A stretch of DNA of 64,000 bases, taken from assembly GCA_028874985.1 (NCBI GenBank), contig JAPPGI010000116.1, positions 1 to 64,000 of the forward strand, in the 5' to 3' direction. The position numbers and the translations under genes are program-made. Source of the DNA: Gemmatimonadota bacterium. Its GTDB lineage: Bacteria > Gemmatimonadota > Gemmatimonadetes > Longimicrobiales > Gaopeijiaceae. The notes beneath the pieces were generated by a model. The model was not told the origin of the DNA and searched no databases. It saw nothing but the letters and a program-made list of their open reading frames with translations. Every line of letters starts with the position of its first letter. Positions within the stretch are counted from its first letter, which is position 1. Of the stretch, positions 38,783 to 49,758 are shown one piece after another.

Positions 38783-40864
38783 GTGATCGAACTACTGGAT
38801 TTGACCGACTGGTCGTGGGCCGCCGGAGCCGTCGGGTTGCTGGCCGCGCTCGTCGTCTACCGCTACATGGTCGCCCAGCCGGGCGGCAACAGGGTCATGA
38901 CCGATCTTGCGGAGCAGATTCACGACGGGGCGATGGCGTTTCTGCGCCGCGAGTACACGGTGCTGGCGGTCTTCGTGCTGGTCGTCGCCGCACTCCTCTT
39001 CCTGGCGATCGGCCAGCCGACCGCGCTCGCCTACGTGGCCGGGGCGGCGAGCAGCGTGCTCGCGGGCTTCTTCGGGATGAAGGCGGCCACGCGCGCGAAT
39101 GTGCGCACCTCGGCCGCGGCCAACGAGGAAGGGCAGGGGAAGGCGCTCCGCATCGCATTCTTCGGGGGCGCGGTGATGGGCCTCTCGGTCGCCGCCCTGG
39201 GGCTCCTCGGGATCGGCGCGCTCTACTGGTTCCTGGCCGCCGATGCGATCCCGGGGACGGGCGAGCTGCCGAGCTTCGCCCGGATCGTCTCGGGCTTCGC
39301 CATGGGCGCCTCGTCGATCGCGCTCTTCGCACGGGTGGGCGGGGGCATCTTCACCAAGGCGGCCGACGTGGGCGCGGACCTGGTGGGCAAGGTGGAGGCG
39401 GGGATCCCGGAGGACGATCCGCGTAACCCCGCGACCATCGCCGACAACGTGGGCGACAACGTGGGCGACGTGGCCGGAATGGGCGCCGACATCTTCGAAT
39501 CGTACGTGGGCTCGATCGTGGCGACGATCGCGATCGGGGCGACCGCGACGGCGCTGGCGGCGAGCACCGCCGAGGCGGTGGCGCTTCCCATCATCACCGT
39601 GCTGGTGGGACTGGTCTGCTCGGTGATCGGTATCGCCGCGATGAAGCTCCTGGAGCGCAGCGACCCGGGGGCCGCGCTGCGCAACGTCACCTTCATCGCC
39701 GCGGGTCTCTTCCTGCTGGTCATGTTCTTCGTGGTGCGCGCCCTCGACATGCACTTAATCGACCCGGTGACCGGCTCCGAACGCTCGGCGCTGGCGCCGT
39801 TCTGGGCGATCCTCGCCGGCACGCTGGTGGGTATCCTGATCGGGCTCGTGACCGAGTACTACACCGGCGCCCGTCCCGTGCGGAAGATAGCCGGCGCCTC
39901 GGAGACCGGATCGGCGACCAACATCATCACGGGGCTGGCCGTGGGAATGGAGTCGACCGCGCTGCCGCTGCTGCTGATCTGCGGGGCCATACTGGTCTCG
40001 TTCCTGACCTGCGGCCTCTACGGGATCGGGATCGCCGCGGTGGGCATGCTGGCCACGGTCGGCGCCACCATGTCGGTCGACGCGTACGGCCCGGTGGCGG
40101 ACAACGCCGGCGGCATCAGCGAGATGGCGGGGCTGGGGTCCGAGACGCGCAAGGTCACGGATTCCCTGGACGCGATCGGCAACACCACCGCGGCGATTGG
40201 GAAGGGCTTCGCCATCGGCTCGGCGGCGCTCACCGCGCTGGCGCTCTTCTCGGCCTACGCCACGAGCATCGCCCGGCACGACACGAGCGCGGGCCTGGAC
40301 AAGGCGGTGATCGACATCACCGAACCGCTCGTGGTCGTCGGCCTTTTCATAGGGGGCATGCTGCCCTTCCTGGTCGCCTCGTTCACGATGACCGCGGTGG
40401 GGCGCGCCGCCGCGGGGATGGTCGAGGAGGTGCGGCGCCAGTTCCGCGAGATACCCGGGTTGATGGAAGGGACGGCCAAGCCCGACTCGGCGCGCTGCGT
40501 GGACATCTCCACCCGGGCCGCGCTCCGCGAGATGATGCTGCCGGGAATCACCGCCATCCTGGCTCCGGTGCTGGTGGGGCGCTTCCTGGGCGTCGAGGCG
40601 CTGGGCGGGATGCTCGCCGGCGCGACGGTCACGGGCGTGTTGATGGCTCTCTTCATGGCCAACGCCGGGGGGGCGTGGGACAACGCCAAGAAGTACATCG
40701 AGGGCGGTGCGCTGGGCGGCAAGGGGTCCGAGCCGCACAAGGCCGCGGTGGTGGGCGACACGGTGGGGGATCCCTTCAAGGACACCTCGGGTCCGTCGCT
40801 CAACATCCTGATCAAGCTGATGAGCGTGGTGTCGCTGGTGCTGGCGCCCTGGTTCGTGGGGTGA
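38783..40864 (+). CDS. hppA: membrane-bound ion-pumping pyrophosphatase
   Basis: [80 protein letters not shown]. Confidence 0.97.
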   Translation: MIELLDLTDWSWAAGAVGLLAALVVYRYMVAQPGGNRVMTDLAEQIHDGAMAFLRREYTVLAVFVLVVAALLFLAIGQPTALAYVAGAASSVLAGFFGMKAATRANVRTSAAANEEGQGKALRIAFFGGAVMGLSVAALGLLGIGALYWFLAADAIPGTGELPSFARIVSGFAMGASSIALFARVGGGIFTKAADVGADLVGKVEAGIPEDDPRNPATIADNVGDNVGDVAGMGADIFESYVGSIVATIAIGATATALAASTAEAVALPIITVLVGLVCSVIGIAAMKLLERSDPGAALRNVTFIAAGLFLLVMFFVVRALDMHLIDPVTGSERSALAPFWAILAGTLVGILIGLVTEYYTGARPVRKIAGASETGSATNIITGLAVGMESTALPLLLICGAILVSFLTCGLYGIGIAAVGMLATVGATMSVDAYGPVADNAGGISEMAGLGSETRKVTDSLDAIGNTTAAIGKGFAIGSAALTALALFSAYATSIARHDTSAGLDKAVIDITEPLVVVGLFIGGMLPFLVASFTMTAVGRAAAGMVEEVRRQFREIPGLMEGTAKPDSARCVDISTRAALREMMLPGITAILAPVLVGRFLGVEALGGMLAGATVTGVLMALFMANAGGAWDNAKKYIEGGALGGKGSEPHKAAVVGDTVGDPFKDTSGPSLNILIKLMSVVSLVLAPWFVG

Positions 40865-42093
40865 GGGCCGCCTCGTTCGACGGGGCGATCACCTTCGCGC
40901 AGGACCTGATCCGCATCCCGTCGCTGCCGGGCGAGGAGGGTGAGCTGGCCCGGCGCGTGGTGACCGAGATGGAGGCACTCGGCTACGACGAGGTGCGTAC
41001 CGACGAGCTGGGGAGCGTGATCGGGGTGGTAAGGGGAGGTGGGGAGGGCGGCACCGTCATGCTGAGCGCGCACTTGGACATGGTGTCGGCGGGGGACCCG
41101 GACGAGTGGGAACACCCGCCCTTCGACGGGGTGGTCGCCGGAGGGTACCTGCACGGACGAGGCGCGATGGACATCAAGGGGCCGCTGGCGCTGCAGGTGC
41201 ACGCCGCGGCGGCGCTGAGGGGACGGGTGGCGGGGGACATCATCGTGGCGCACCCCGTGTACGAGGAGCGGGGTGGGTGGGGGATGGACCACCTTGTGCG
41301 GCCCGACGGCGGGCTCAGCCCCGATGTGGTCATCATCGGCGAATCGACGCACGGCGACATCGCGATCGGCCACCGCGGCCGGACCGAGGTCGAGATCGTG
41401 GCGCACGGGCTCGCCGGGCACGCGTCCGCGCCCGACCGCGCGAGGAACGCCCTGGACCTGCTCCCCGCGATCCTGGCCGGCGTCCGCGACCTGGCCGCCC
41501 GGCAGGGGAGCGACGCCGTGCTGGGGCCCTCGTCCGTCGTGGCGACGGGCGTCGGCGCCGTCCCCGCGAGCCTGAACGTGATCCCCGACCGGGTCACCGT
41601 CACGCTCGACTGGCGGATCCTGCCCGAGGACACCGGTGAATCCCTAGTGGCGCGTGTGCGCCAGTCCCTTCAGCCCCATCTGGACCGTGCCGGGAAGGCC
41701 ACATGGGCCGGCGCCGCGGATTCCGTCCAGGTCCGTATCGCCACCGAAACACAGCGGACCTACACCGGCGTCGAGGCAGCCCGGCGCATGTTCAGCCCCG
41801 GCTTCCTCATGGACCCCTCCGACCCCATCGTCACGGCGGCGGCCCGCGCCGTCGGCACACGCGGCGACAGCGATGCCCCGGCCCGGGTCCGCCCTTGGAC
41901 ATTCGCCACCGACGGCGGCTGGACCCGCGGCGTGCGCGGCATCCCCACGATCGGCTTCGCACCGGGCGAGGAGCGCCACGCCCACACCAATACCGAACGC
42001 CTCGATCTGGAAGAGGCGCGCTGGGGCTACGCGAAACACCTGGATCTGGTTCCGGCGGTGCAGGGGGCCGTCAACGCAGGCTCCGCGCGCTGA
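40861..42093 (+). CDS. M20-family metallopeptidase/deacylase
   Basis: [53 protein letters not shown] overlap with hppA. Confidence 0.88.
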   Translation: MRAASFDGAITFAQDLIRIPSLPGEEGELARRVVTEMEALGYDEVRTDELGSVIGVVRGGGEGGTVMLSAHLDMVSAGDPDEWEHPPFDGVVAGGYLHGRGAMDIKGPLALQVHAAAALRGRVAGDIIVAHPVYEERGGWGMDHLVRPDGGLSPDVVIIGESTHGDIAIGHRGRTEVEIVAHGLAGHASAPDRARNALDLLPAILAGVRDLAARQGSDAVLGPSSVVATGVGAVPASLNVIPDRVTVTLDWRILPEDTGESLVARVRQSLQPHLDRAGKATWAGAADSVQVRIATETQRTYTGVEAARRMFSPGFLMDPSDPIVTAAARAVGTRGDSDAPARVRPWTFATDGGWTRGVRGIPTIGFAPGEERHAHTNTERLDLEEARWGYAKHLDLVPAVQGAVNAGSAR

Positions 42094-42133
42094 CGCGGGC
42101 GCCAACTGCTAGGAAGGGATGAAACCGCGGAGG

Positions 42134-42835
42134 TCAGCCGATCCGGTACACGAGGCCGGCGCGAATGGTCACGGCCCGACTTGTCGCGGATTCGCCCCTC
42201 CCCTGGTACAGGGCCTTCGTCAGATTGCGAATGCCGTGGGTGTATACGGTGCCTAGGGTTACACCAACGTCCCCGGCGCTTCGGTATTCCAGCCCCAGTG
42301 CTCCGGCGAGACCGAAATCCAGCCTGTCCCTGCCCCTGCAGCTCGAGGTCGTCGTCCCCGTAGTGTCCCAGTGGTAGGGCGATTCGTAGACGGTGGACTT
42401 GACATGACAGGATACTTCCCAGGACAGAGCGGGACCGGCCGCCACGTAGGTGCGCAATCCGTTCGCCATCCGGGGCAGGTTGACCCTGCCCAGCGCCGTC
42501 AGCCCCAGCTGGTTCCCGGAGACCACCCTTGCCGTTCGGATCGTGTCGTTGCTCCATGCCGGGATCGACACCGGACCATGATATGAGCTTGCTCGTCCCA
42601 TCCGGGAATAGGTGCCATGGAATTCGAACTCAAAAGCCCCGGACGTCGGAATGATCGCTGCCAGTCCGGCGGAGAATCCACTGGTCGATCCTCCCGGCCA
42701 CATCGAGTAGTTGTGTCCCTCGGTCTGGGCAAACTCGACGCCTCCGGTAAAGGCGACCCTGGTCTGCGCGTCAACATTCGCGGCGGAGAGGATCAGGAGA
42801 AACAGGACGGCTCCCAGGATTCGGAAGTTCTTCAT
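42134..42835 (-). CDS. outer membrane beta-barrel protein
   Basis: Signal peptide LILSAANVDAQ, alternating beta-strands, C-terminal AGLVYRIG; paralogous to 57055-57738. Confidence 0.75.
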   Translation of the reverse strand: MKNFRILGAVLFLLILSAANVDAQTRVAFTGGVEFAQTEGHNYSMWPGGSTSGFSAGLAAIIPTSGAFEFEFHGTYSRMGRASSYHGPVSIPAWSNDTIRTARVVSGNQLGLTALGRVNLPRMANGLRTYVAAGPALSWEVSCHVKSTVYESPYHWDTTGTTTSSCRGRDRLDFGLAGALGLEYRSAGDVGVTLGTVYTHGIRNLTKALYQGRGESATSRAVTIRAGLVYRIG

Positions 42836-43000
42836 TGGCGCATTCCTTTCGCGTTCGGGACACCGCTCATGTTCCGGACACCGGCCTCGTCGCGGCTGTC
42901 CAACGTCACATCGGTCCATCCTCATACCATAGTATAGTGACGTGGCGGGAACAACCACCTCTCCGTCAGTCCGCGGCAGCCCGGATGCCTCCGGCGGATC

Positions 43001-43093
43001 TCATGAGGAGTCCCGCCTTGCCTCAACAGTGAGCCAGGTGCACGCCGTAACCATCAAGGCGGCGAGAACCACATACAGGATCTTGTTGCTCAA
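43001..43093 (-). CDS. putative 30-aa small membrane/lipobox-like peptide
   Basis: TTG start 8 nt after AAGGAG; translates to MSNKILYVVLAALMVTACTWLTVEARRDSS. Confidence 0.4.
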   Translation of the reverse strand: MSNKILYVVLAALMVTACTWLTVEARRDSS

Positions 43094-43333
43094 CGATGCA
43101 TCTCCTTGTGGGGGAACTCGATGGATGGGACACCACGCCGCTGTACAATGCAGGACCCGCCCGGGGACCGGCAGAGGGATTACCCGCGAATTCGGAGGGG
43201 AAAAACACCACGGTCCCGTGACGGGAAATCCCCGTCAAGACGACTCCCCGGCCGGCGTGACCGCGGCGGAGGGGTCAAACCGGCCTTGTCCGAAGCCCAA
43301 CCCGGCTCCTGGCCTGGGAGCCCGTGGATGACT

Positions 43334-43990
43334 CTAGGGCTCCGTTTCGTCCCCCATCAGACCCGCCTCCAGGGCGAAGCGCACGATGTCACGCCGCCGG
43401 CTCAGTCCCAGTTTGTTCCTGGCGCGGGCCAGGTAACCCTCGACGGTCTTCGGACTCAGGAAGATCTGGCTTCCGATCTCGCTGGCGGTGAAGCCTCTGG
43501 CGTACAGGTTGATCACGGTGAGTTCACGCGGTGAAAGCACCTCTTTCGGCCCGGGTTCGCCGGTCGACCCGCCTCTGGCCCTGCTCCGCGCGAGCAGAGA
43601 TGCCGCTCTGCGCGGAAGGTAGGAGTGTCCGCGGATCAGCGCCTCTATGGCCCCCATGATATCCGTATCCGCCACGGACTTGTTCAGGAAGCCCGCCGCT
43701 CCCGCGTCGAGGGCGGGCTGGAGGTACTCGTCCTCGTCATGAATGGTGAGAACCAGGACCCGAGTCGGGAGTCCGAGATCGGTGATACGCCGGGTCGCGC
43801 GGATTCCGTCCATCCCGGGCATCGCCAGGTCCATGATGACGATGTCCGGTTCCAGAGACCGAGCCTTGTCGACCGCCTCCTGGCCCGAGGAGGCCTCACC
43901 CACGACATCCACCTCTCCGGCGGACTCCAGAAGAGCCTTGAGGCCGGCACGCACCACCTTGTGGTCATCGGCCAGGAGTACGGTCACCAC
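43334..43990 (-). CDS. LuxR/NarL-family response regulator
   Basis: Receiver VTVLLADDHKVVRAGLKALLES...PDIVIMDLAMPGMDGI plus LSPRELTVINLYARGFTASEIGSQIFLSPKTVEGYLARARNKLG. Confidence 0.93.
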   Translation of the reverse strand: MVTVLLADDHKVVRAGLKALLESAGEVDVVGEASSGQEAVDKARSLEPDIVIMDLAMPGMDGIRATRRITDLGLPTRVLVLTIHDEDEYLQPALDAGAAGFLNKSVADTDIMGAIEALIRGHSYLPRRAASLLARSRARGGSTGEPGPKEVLSPRELTVINLYARGFTASEIGSQIFLSPKTVEGYLARARNKLGLSRRRDIVRFALEAGLMGDETEP

Positions 43991-45096
43991 GCTTCGATCT
44001 CCTTTCGTCGCCTGTCGATTCCGAGCCCTACCATGGGTACGGTGGCTCGAATCATCGTGCCCTTGCCCGGTGCGGTATCGATGGTGATGCCGCCTCCGAC
44101 CATCGCCGCGCGCTCACGCATGCTGGTAAGGCCTACATGACCGTTGTACTCGAATCCGCAGCCCTCGTCGCGGATCTCGGCTATGACCACCCCACCTGCC
44201 GACCTCACCGTCACGCTGGCTTCGCTGACCTGCGCGTGCCTCACGGCGTTGTTCACGGCTTCCTGAATGATCCTGTACAGGGCCAGGGTGGCGACGGCGT
44301 CCAGTCGGCCGTCCACCCGATCAAGGCTGGCGTGGACCGTAAACCCGTAGACTTCCCGGATGTCGCGGAACTGGGAGCCGAGCGCGGAAGCCAGCCCGCG
44401 CTCGTCGAGTTCCGGGGGCAGCAGCCCCCGTATCATCCGCTTGATCCCGCGGATAGCCTCATGGATCTCGTCGGCGATCTGTGCCCGCGCCCGTCCTCGC
44501 TCTTCCCGGTCCGACTCTTCAGCGAGCAGTTTCACCCTGATCTTCAGTGCCACCAGCGACTGAAGGAACTGGTCGTGCAGCTCGCGGGACAGGCTCTTCC
44601 GCTCGTTCTCGGCCGCCGTCACCATGCTCCTGGACAGCTGCCGCATCTGCTTCCAGCCCGTGATGTCGCGGACGGCGCAGATGACGTGCCCCTGGCCCGA
44701 TGCCAGCTTCGAGGGACTTAGACTGATCTCGACCGGGAAGTTGGTGCCGTCCTTGCGCACGGCCAGCAGCTCCAGTCCCTGACCCATGGGCCGCGGCCGC
44801 GGCGATCTCACATAGTTGTCGCGGTGCTGCCGGTGCCGGCTTCGGCTGGCTACGGGCACCAACCGCTCCACGGGGGAGCCTTCCATCTCTTCACGGCTCC
44901 AACCGAACATTGCGACGGCCTGCGGGTTCAGGTCCCGGATCATCCCCTCCCAGTCCACGATGAGCATTGCGTCGGGTGACGCCTCGAATACGGCCCGGTA
45001 GTCCCTGTCGGTGAGCAAGCCAACTCCTTTCCCGGACCCCGGGCCGAGACCCGCCGGTCCGCCTCGTTCCCCCGATGAACCTGTAGCACGAAACAC
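43984..45096 (-). CDS. PAS-domain sensor histidine kinase (HisKA_3/NarX-DegS type)
   Basis: PAS ASPDAMLIVDWEGMIRDLNPQAVAMFGWSREEM; ENERKSLSRELHDQFLQSLVALK; IIQEAVNNAVRHAQVSE; overlaps the response regulator. True start may be internal. Confidence 0.9.
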   Translation of the reverse strand: MFRATGSSGERGGPAGLGPGSGKGVGLLTDRDYRAVFEASPDAMLIVDWEGMIRDLNPQAVAMFGWSREEMEGSPVERLVPVASRSRHRQHRDNYVRSPRPRPMGQGLELLAVRKDGTNFPVEISLSPSKLASGQGHVICAVRDITGWKQMRQLSRSMVTAAENERKSLSRELHDQFLQSLVALKIRVKLLAEESDREERGRARAQIADEIHEAIRGIKRMIRGLLPPELDERGLASALGSQFRDIREVYGFTVHASLDRVDGRLDAVATLALYRIIQEAVNNAVRHAQVSEASVTVRSAGGVVIAEIRDEGCGFEYNGHVGLTSMRERAAMVGGGITIDTAPGKGTMIRATVPMVGLGIDRRRKEIEAW

Positions 45097-45196
45097 CTGT
45101 TGGAGGGTGCATCGTCGGAGATTGTTACGTCAAGCAGGGGAACACCTTACACCACTTCCAACGAAGACGGGAAGCACCGGGCCCCGCATGCGCCCG

Positions 45197-46036
45197 TCAC
45201 CTGATCCAGACCCGCACGGCATCCGACGGGGTCAGGCCGTCGAAGTACCCGTACACCCCCTCGCCCTCGATCCCGAAACTCGGCCAGGGTTTGGGGGTCG
45301 GAAAGGTGCCGGTGTTCGCCAGGAAGTTGGTGTAGTGCCAGCCGATCCCCAGTAGGTGCAGCTTGAAGCGCAGGGGGTGGGTGCGGTAGTGGATGTACAC
45401 CGTGTCCGCTTCGGCGTCTTCGACGGGCCGGGGAAAATACCCGAGGTGGTGGCGGTTGATTTCCACTTCCTCTCCATCGTCCAGGGTCTCGAAGGCCTCC
45501 CGCACGTCGACCAGCACGGTACCGATGTCGGATCCGGTCCGGAATCGCATCGGTATCTCAACATCCCTGTAAGGCACCTGAGGCTGCAGCCTCAGGCTGT
45601 CCCCCGGATCCAGAACCTCCGGAGCGGCGGGCATTGTCATCGCGCCCTTGAACGCGCCGAGCGGTCCCGTTCCCACGATCGCGTATCGCCGGTTCGCCCT
45701 TACCGGCTCCGGCAGCCTCGCACCCAGGCATCGTAGCGGACCAGGCCAGCTGGTTGAGGACGTGCAGGAATGCAACTCCAACTCTTCCAGGAAGGGTGCG
45801 CTCCAACCCGGCCCCTCCAGCGTCGCCGTGATCTCGGGAGCCTCGCCATTCCGCGGGCGATGGGGATGCACCGCCACCAGGCGGGCCCGGCTCTCCCCGG
45901 CGATCAGCAGAATCGAGATCGATACGACGTCGGGATGAGCTTCGAACAGATCCGGCGGGCGGATGAAATCGCAGGCCGACCAGACCACGGCGGACGCGAG
46001 CGTGACCACCGGGCGCCAGACCGCGCGCCGGCTCAA
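45197..46036 (-). CDS. hypothetical protein paired with a TonB-dependent receptor
   Basis: Coherent ORF with TTG start overlapping the receptor stop; extracytoplasmic-looking. Confidence 0.6.
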   Translation of the reverse strand: MSRRAVWRPVVTLASAVVWSACDFIRPPDLFEAHPDVVSISILLIAGESRARLVAVHPHRPRNGEAPEITATLEGPGWSAPFLEELELHSCTSSTSWPGPLRCLGARLPEPVRANRRYAIVGTGPLGAFKGAMTMPAAPEVLDPGDSLRLQPQVPYRDVEIPMRFRTGSDIGTVLVDVREAFETLDDGEEVEINRHHLGYFPRPVEDAEADTVYIHYRTHPLRFKLHLLGIGWHYTNFLANTGTFPTPKPWPSFGIEGEGVYGYFDGLTPSDAVRVWIR

Positions 46037-48357
46037 AACCGGAACTCCAAGCCGAAGAACGGAATCATCGGCAGCTGCGGCAGGTACACTTTTTCCACCT
46101 TGTTGCTGTAGTATTCCTGTTCCACGTACCACCCCACCACGTTGGGAAGGCTGAAGAGATTGGCCACCGACACGTACGGCACAACCGACCCTCCCCCCAA
46201 CCACGACACTCGGCTCTCGCGCCGCCAGCCGATGTCGATGCGGGCGTAGCGGGGAAGCCGTTCGGAGTTGTACTCCCCCCCAAGCACCACGTTGTCGGTA
46301 TAGCCGGCCCCGTACTGATCGATCGGGACGATCGCGAGCACCGGTGTCTCGGGTTGGCCCGAGCGCAGCGAGACGCGGGCGGACCACGAAGACGCGCCGT
46401 GTGCGTACGAGGTCCCCAGCTCGAACTCATGGTCCCGGTGGAATCGCGGAGTGTAGGTTCGCGCACCGACCGTACGGGTCACCCTGCCCCAGCGGTAGCT
46501 CCCCAGCGCGGAGAGTCCCCTGTTCGATGTCCAGCTCCAGGACATCTCTACTCCCCGCGCGGTCCCGCCGGCCACCTCCCAGAGCGACGGGTCTCCCAGC
46601 GCCGTCCCGGTGACCGGCTTGGCTCCGAGCGCCGGCAGCCGGAGGTGGTCCAGGGTGCGGGCATAGGCGTCCACCCGGACACGCACCCCACCCCGTGAGC
46701 CCTGCCAGCCGATCGACATTTCGGTGTTGCGGGGAACCGGTGCCTCACTGACCGGCACCAGCAGGTCGTAGGCGAGGAAGCTCGCGCCGATCGCCTCCTC
46801 GTTGCGGACCGAAGACAGTGCCTGGTGCGAGCGTGAAGCCGAGATCCGCGCGTCCCACCACGAGGCCGCGTAGCTCAGCTCAGCGAACGGCGCCAGGGTC
46901 GTGCCCAGATCCTCGAAGCGGTCGACGCGAAGTCCCATGCGCGTCGAAAGCCCTTTCTGCAACGGGAGTTCCACGCTCGAATACGCGGCCAGACGCCAAC
47001 TCCCCTCCTTCAGCGTGACAGGCGAGAAGAAGAAGCCTTCGTCGGAGTCGAAAGCGTCGGTCACGTCGTAGTCGTGATCGCCCAGGAACCGGGTCGCCTG
47101 CGCCCCGGCGGTGACCGTGGCGAGGCCCGCGTGCCAGGTGACCCGCAGGTCGGCGCGGGTCTCGCTCATGGCGCCGTCGCCGAAGAGAAGAGTGTCCGCG
47201 GGCGGCACGTACTCGTGGGATTCACCTTCGTGGTCCACGTATCCGGGTGTGCCTCCGCCCAATGCGATCAGGTCGCTGCCGAAACGGCTGTGGCCCACGT
47301 TCACGTCGAGTATTCCACCGGCTCCGAGCCTGTCGCGGTAGTGGATGGAGGCCGCGGCGTTTCCCCACGCCAGCCCCATCGTCCTCGTCTCCTCTTCGTC
47401 GAAGATCTGCAGAGACTCGGAGTTCAGGTAGCCGCTCACGGACAGGCGGCGGACCCCGCCGAGATCGGCCGTCGCCTTGGCGTGGAGATCCTGGAAGAAG
47501 TAGGGAAGGTGCCCGTTGATGACCCCCACCCGCTCGAGCCCTGCCGTGAATCCGTCTATGTATGTCCGGCGGCCATCCAGCAGGTAGGACACGCTCCCGC
47601 CGATCGGTCCCTCGACGGAAAGACGGGACGAAGCGAGCCCCAGGGAGCCCGCCATCCGCATCTCGTCGCGGGAACCGTCCCGGGTCGCGATGTCGATGGC
47701 GCCCGAGAGCGACCCGATGGCCATGCCGTCTCCGCCCGAGCCGGCCAGGATGGTCGCCCGCTCGACCACCTCCGCGTTGATCGCGGAGAGGAATCCTCCC
47801 AGGTGGAAGGCGTTGAAAAGCCGGACCCCGTCGAGCAGGACGGGCGTGCCGTCGCTGGCGCCTCCCCGGATGAAGGGGACCGAAGTGTAGTCCGAGGGAG
47901 CGGAGGCGGAAGGTGATACGGCGGCGGCCCGCAGCACGTCCGTTTCCAGGATCGTGGGCAGGGTTCGAATCAGGGCCGAGTCTATGACGAAGGCATCCCG
48001 TGACCGCGAGATCGGGTCCCCGGGGCGGCCGCTCACACTCACCTCGAGACCTTGGAGGCCGATGGGGACCGGACTCAGCAGAACGCGGATGTGCTCGCCG
48101 GGGATTGACTCATGGCTTTGCGTCCACACGGCGTAGCCGTATGCCGTGACCTCCACGCGAACCGCGACGCCCTCCGGCGCCCCCGGCACCACGAACGCCC
48201 CATACCGGTCCGAGACCCCCGACGCAGCCGCTTCCCCCGCGACGGCGGTGACCGTGACCTGCGCGAACGCGATCGGTTCGAGATCGACGCTGTCGCGCAC
48301 CACTCCGGACAGGATGGCCTGCTGCATCGCGGCTACGAAAAGGGCGGTGTGGGTCAT
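46033..48357 (-). CDS. TonB-dependent receptor with N-terminal carboxypeptidase-like/plug domains
   Basis: AILSGVVRDSVDLEPIAFAQVTVTAV...SVPFIRGGASDGTPVLLDGVRLFNAFHLGGFLSAINAEVVERATILAG...; C-terminal GLEFRF. Confidence 0.88.
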   Translation of the reverse strand: MTHTALFVAAMQQAILSGVVRDSVDLEPIAFAQVTVTAVAGEAAASGVSDRYGAFVVPGAPEGVAVRVEVTAYGYAVWTQSHESIPGEHIRVLLSPVPIGLQGLEVSVSGRPGDPISRSRDAFVIDSALIRTLPTILETDVLRAAAVSPSASAPSDYTSVPFIRGGASDGTPVLLDGVRLFNAFHLGGFLSAINAEVVERATILAGSGGDGMAIGSLSGAIDIATRDGSRDEMRMAGSLGLASSRLSVEGPIGGSVSYLLDGRRTYIDGFTAGLERVGVINGHLPYFFQDLHAKATADLGGVRRLSVSGYLNSESLQIFDEEETRTMGLAWGNAAASIHYRDRLGAGGILDVNVGHSRFGSDLIALGGGTPGYVDHEGESHEYVPPADTLLFGDGAMSETRADLRVTWHAGLATVTAGAQATRFLGDHDYDVTDAFDSDEGFFFSPVTLKEGSWRLAAYSSVELPLQKGLSTRMGLRVDRFEDLGTTLAPFAELSYAASWWDARISASRSHQALSSVRNEEAIGASFLAYDLLVPVSEAPVPRNTEMSIGWQGSRGGVRVRVDAYARTLDHLRLPALGAKPVTGTALGDPSLWEVAGGTARGVEMSWSWTSNRGLSALGSYRWGRVTRTVGARTYTPRFHRDHEFELGTSYAHGASSWSARVSLRSGQPETPVLAIVPIDQYGAGYTDNVVLGGEYNSERLPRYARIDIGWRRESRVSWLGGGSVVPYVSVANLFSLPNVVGWYVEQEYYSNKVEKVYLPQLPMIPFFGLEFRF

Positions 48358-48589
48358 TCGGGATGAACTCCTGGCGGTTGGGGCCGACGTTCCGCGGCCG
48401 AAGCGGATTCTCGCGGTCAGGGGTGCGGAACGGAGGGTCGGCTGTTCCGATACCCCGGAGGAAGCGAAAAACGCGCCCTTGCCTAGTACCGGGCCGGGAC
48501 GCGTGAGGTTCCCGCACGCTGGAACGGGGTCCACACACAACCCCCACTCGGGCCAGGATCGGCGCCCGAGGAGGAATTTCCCGCCCTCG

Positions 48590-49672
48590 TCACTCCATCG
48601 GCACCGTCCGGAGAATCTTCCCATCCACCCGGGCGAATATCTCGTCCAGGCTGGTACCCGTGATCGTGAGGCCGTGGTTTCTGAGACCGACCACGCAGCG
48701 GCTCGGATCCTCGGCTTCGCGCACGATGCCGGCGACCGCCCGGCCCAACTCCCGGGTACCGCAGGGGTAGTTGAAGTCGGTGGAGCGAATGTCGCGCATC
48801 CAGCCATGGACGTGGAGGATCGCGCCCACGTCCGGGTGCTCCCGGTAGATCATCCAGTGTTCGATCGCGTCGACGGAGACACGGCGGGGCTCCACCCGGG
48901 GCGGATGGCTTACCAGCATGCCATTCCGGGCCGGGTCGTAGCCCGTGACCATGAGGATGTCCCGGCCGATGGCCTTCAGCCTGGACTTGTCGACCCCGCT
49001 GGCGCTCATCCAGAACCGGTCGGCGTCGTAGCGCGCGGAGATGTTGCCGTAGGAGAGGCCGCCGATTCCGAACAGGCGCCGGATATGCCGGAAATCGCGC
49101 GGAGACAGGAGTTCGTCCATCGGGAAGGGCGCGGGCAGAAGGTCGAGTTCGTCGAGCTTCCTCCCCGCACGGGATATCGACTCGGTGATCGCATCACCGC
49201 TCCACAGTGCTTCGGGCAGATCGGGCCGAAAGAAATTGTCGATGACCAGCGTGGAGGAGGCCATCGGTGCGATGCGCGCGTATACCTGCTGGAAGTAGCC
49301 GTTCGCCAGGGCATTCCCCGGCACCACATAGTGCCCCTGCTCCATGGTGATGAAATGGGCGTCCGGATCGCCTGGACCGCAACGCACGAGCCCGACGGCC
49401 AGGTTGGCGAGGGCCCGGGGAAGGATGGGATATCCCTGGGCGATGTGGTCCGTGAAGGGGTGGGGAAACTCGGTGACCGCGCAGACGAAGACGGCCTGGG
49501 CCCTGCGGCGGAAGGGGCGCGGCCGTCCCCGCGGGAAGAAGTTGAAGACGAGCTTGGCGCTGTCGGCGTCGTCCACATAGCGATGCCCTTCGGTCTCCAT
49601 GACCTCCCGCAACCCCCGCGAGAACCAGCCGAAGGTCCCGTTCTCCGGTGAGCCGACATATGTGAAGTTCAT
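48590..49672 (-). CDS. class II aldolase/adducin-domain protein with long N-terminal extension
   Basis: C-terminal half YGNISARYDADRFWMSASGVDKSRL...HPDVGAILHVHGW...VGLRNHGLTITGTSLDEIFARV. Confidence 0.75.
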   Translation of the reverse strand: MNFTYVGSPENGTFGWFSRGLREVMETEGHRYVDDADSAKLVFNFFPRGRPRPFRRRAQAVFVCAVTEFPHPFTDHIAQGYPILPRALANLAVGLVRCGPGDPDAHFITMEQGHYVVPGNALANGYFQQVYARIAPMASSTLVIDNFFRPDLPEALWSGDAITESISRAGRKLDELDLLPAPFPMDELLSPRDFRHIRRLFGIGGLSYGNISARYDADRFWMSASGVDKSRLKAIGRDILMVTGYDPARNGMLVSHPPRVEPRRVSVDAIEHWMIYREHPDVGAILHVHGWMRDIRSTDFNYPCGTRELGRAVAGIVREAEDPSRCVVGLRNHGLTITGTSLDEIFARVDGKILRTVPME

Positions 49673-49739
49673 TGGGGCACCACACCTCCTCGGAAGGGAA
49701 ATCAAGCCAAGACTAGCCTAAAGCGGGATCTTTCGGTGC

Positions 49740-49758
49740 GCCAGCAGTCCGTGGATAG
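49740..49758 (-). repeat. terminal fragment related to the ccmE-ccmF element
   Basis: GCCAGCAGTCCGTGGATAG is an exact 19-nt reverse complement of 1954-1972. Confidence 0.6.

Noticed and set aside
43316-43344. GGAGCCC...GGGCTCC as an intrinsic terminator of the response regulator
   Set aside because: The stem overlaps the stop codon and no U-tract follows on the minus strand; treated instead as a member of the dispersed motif.
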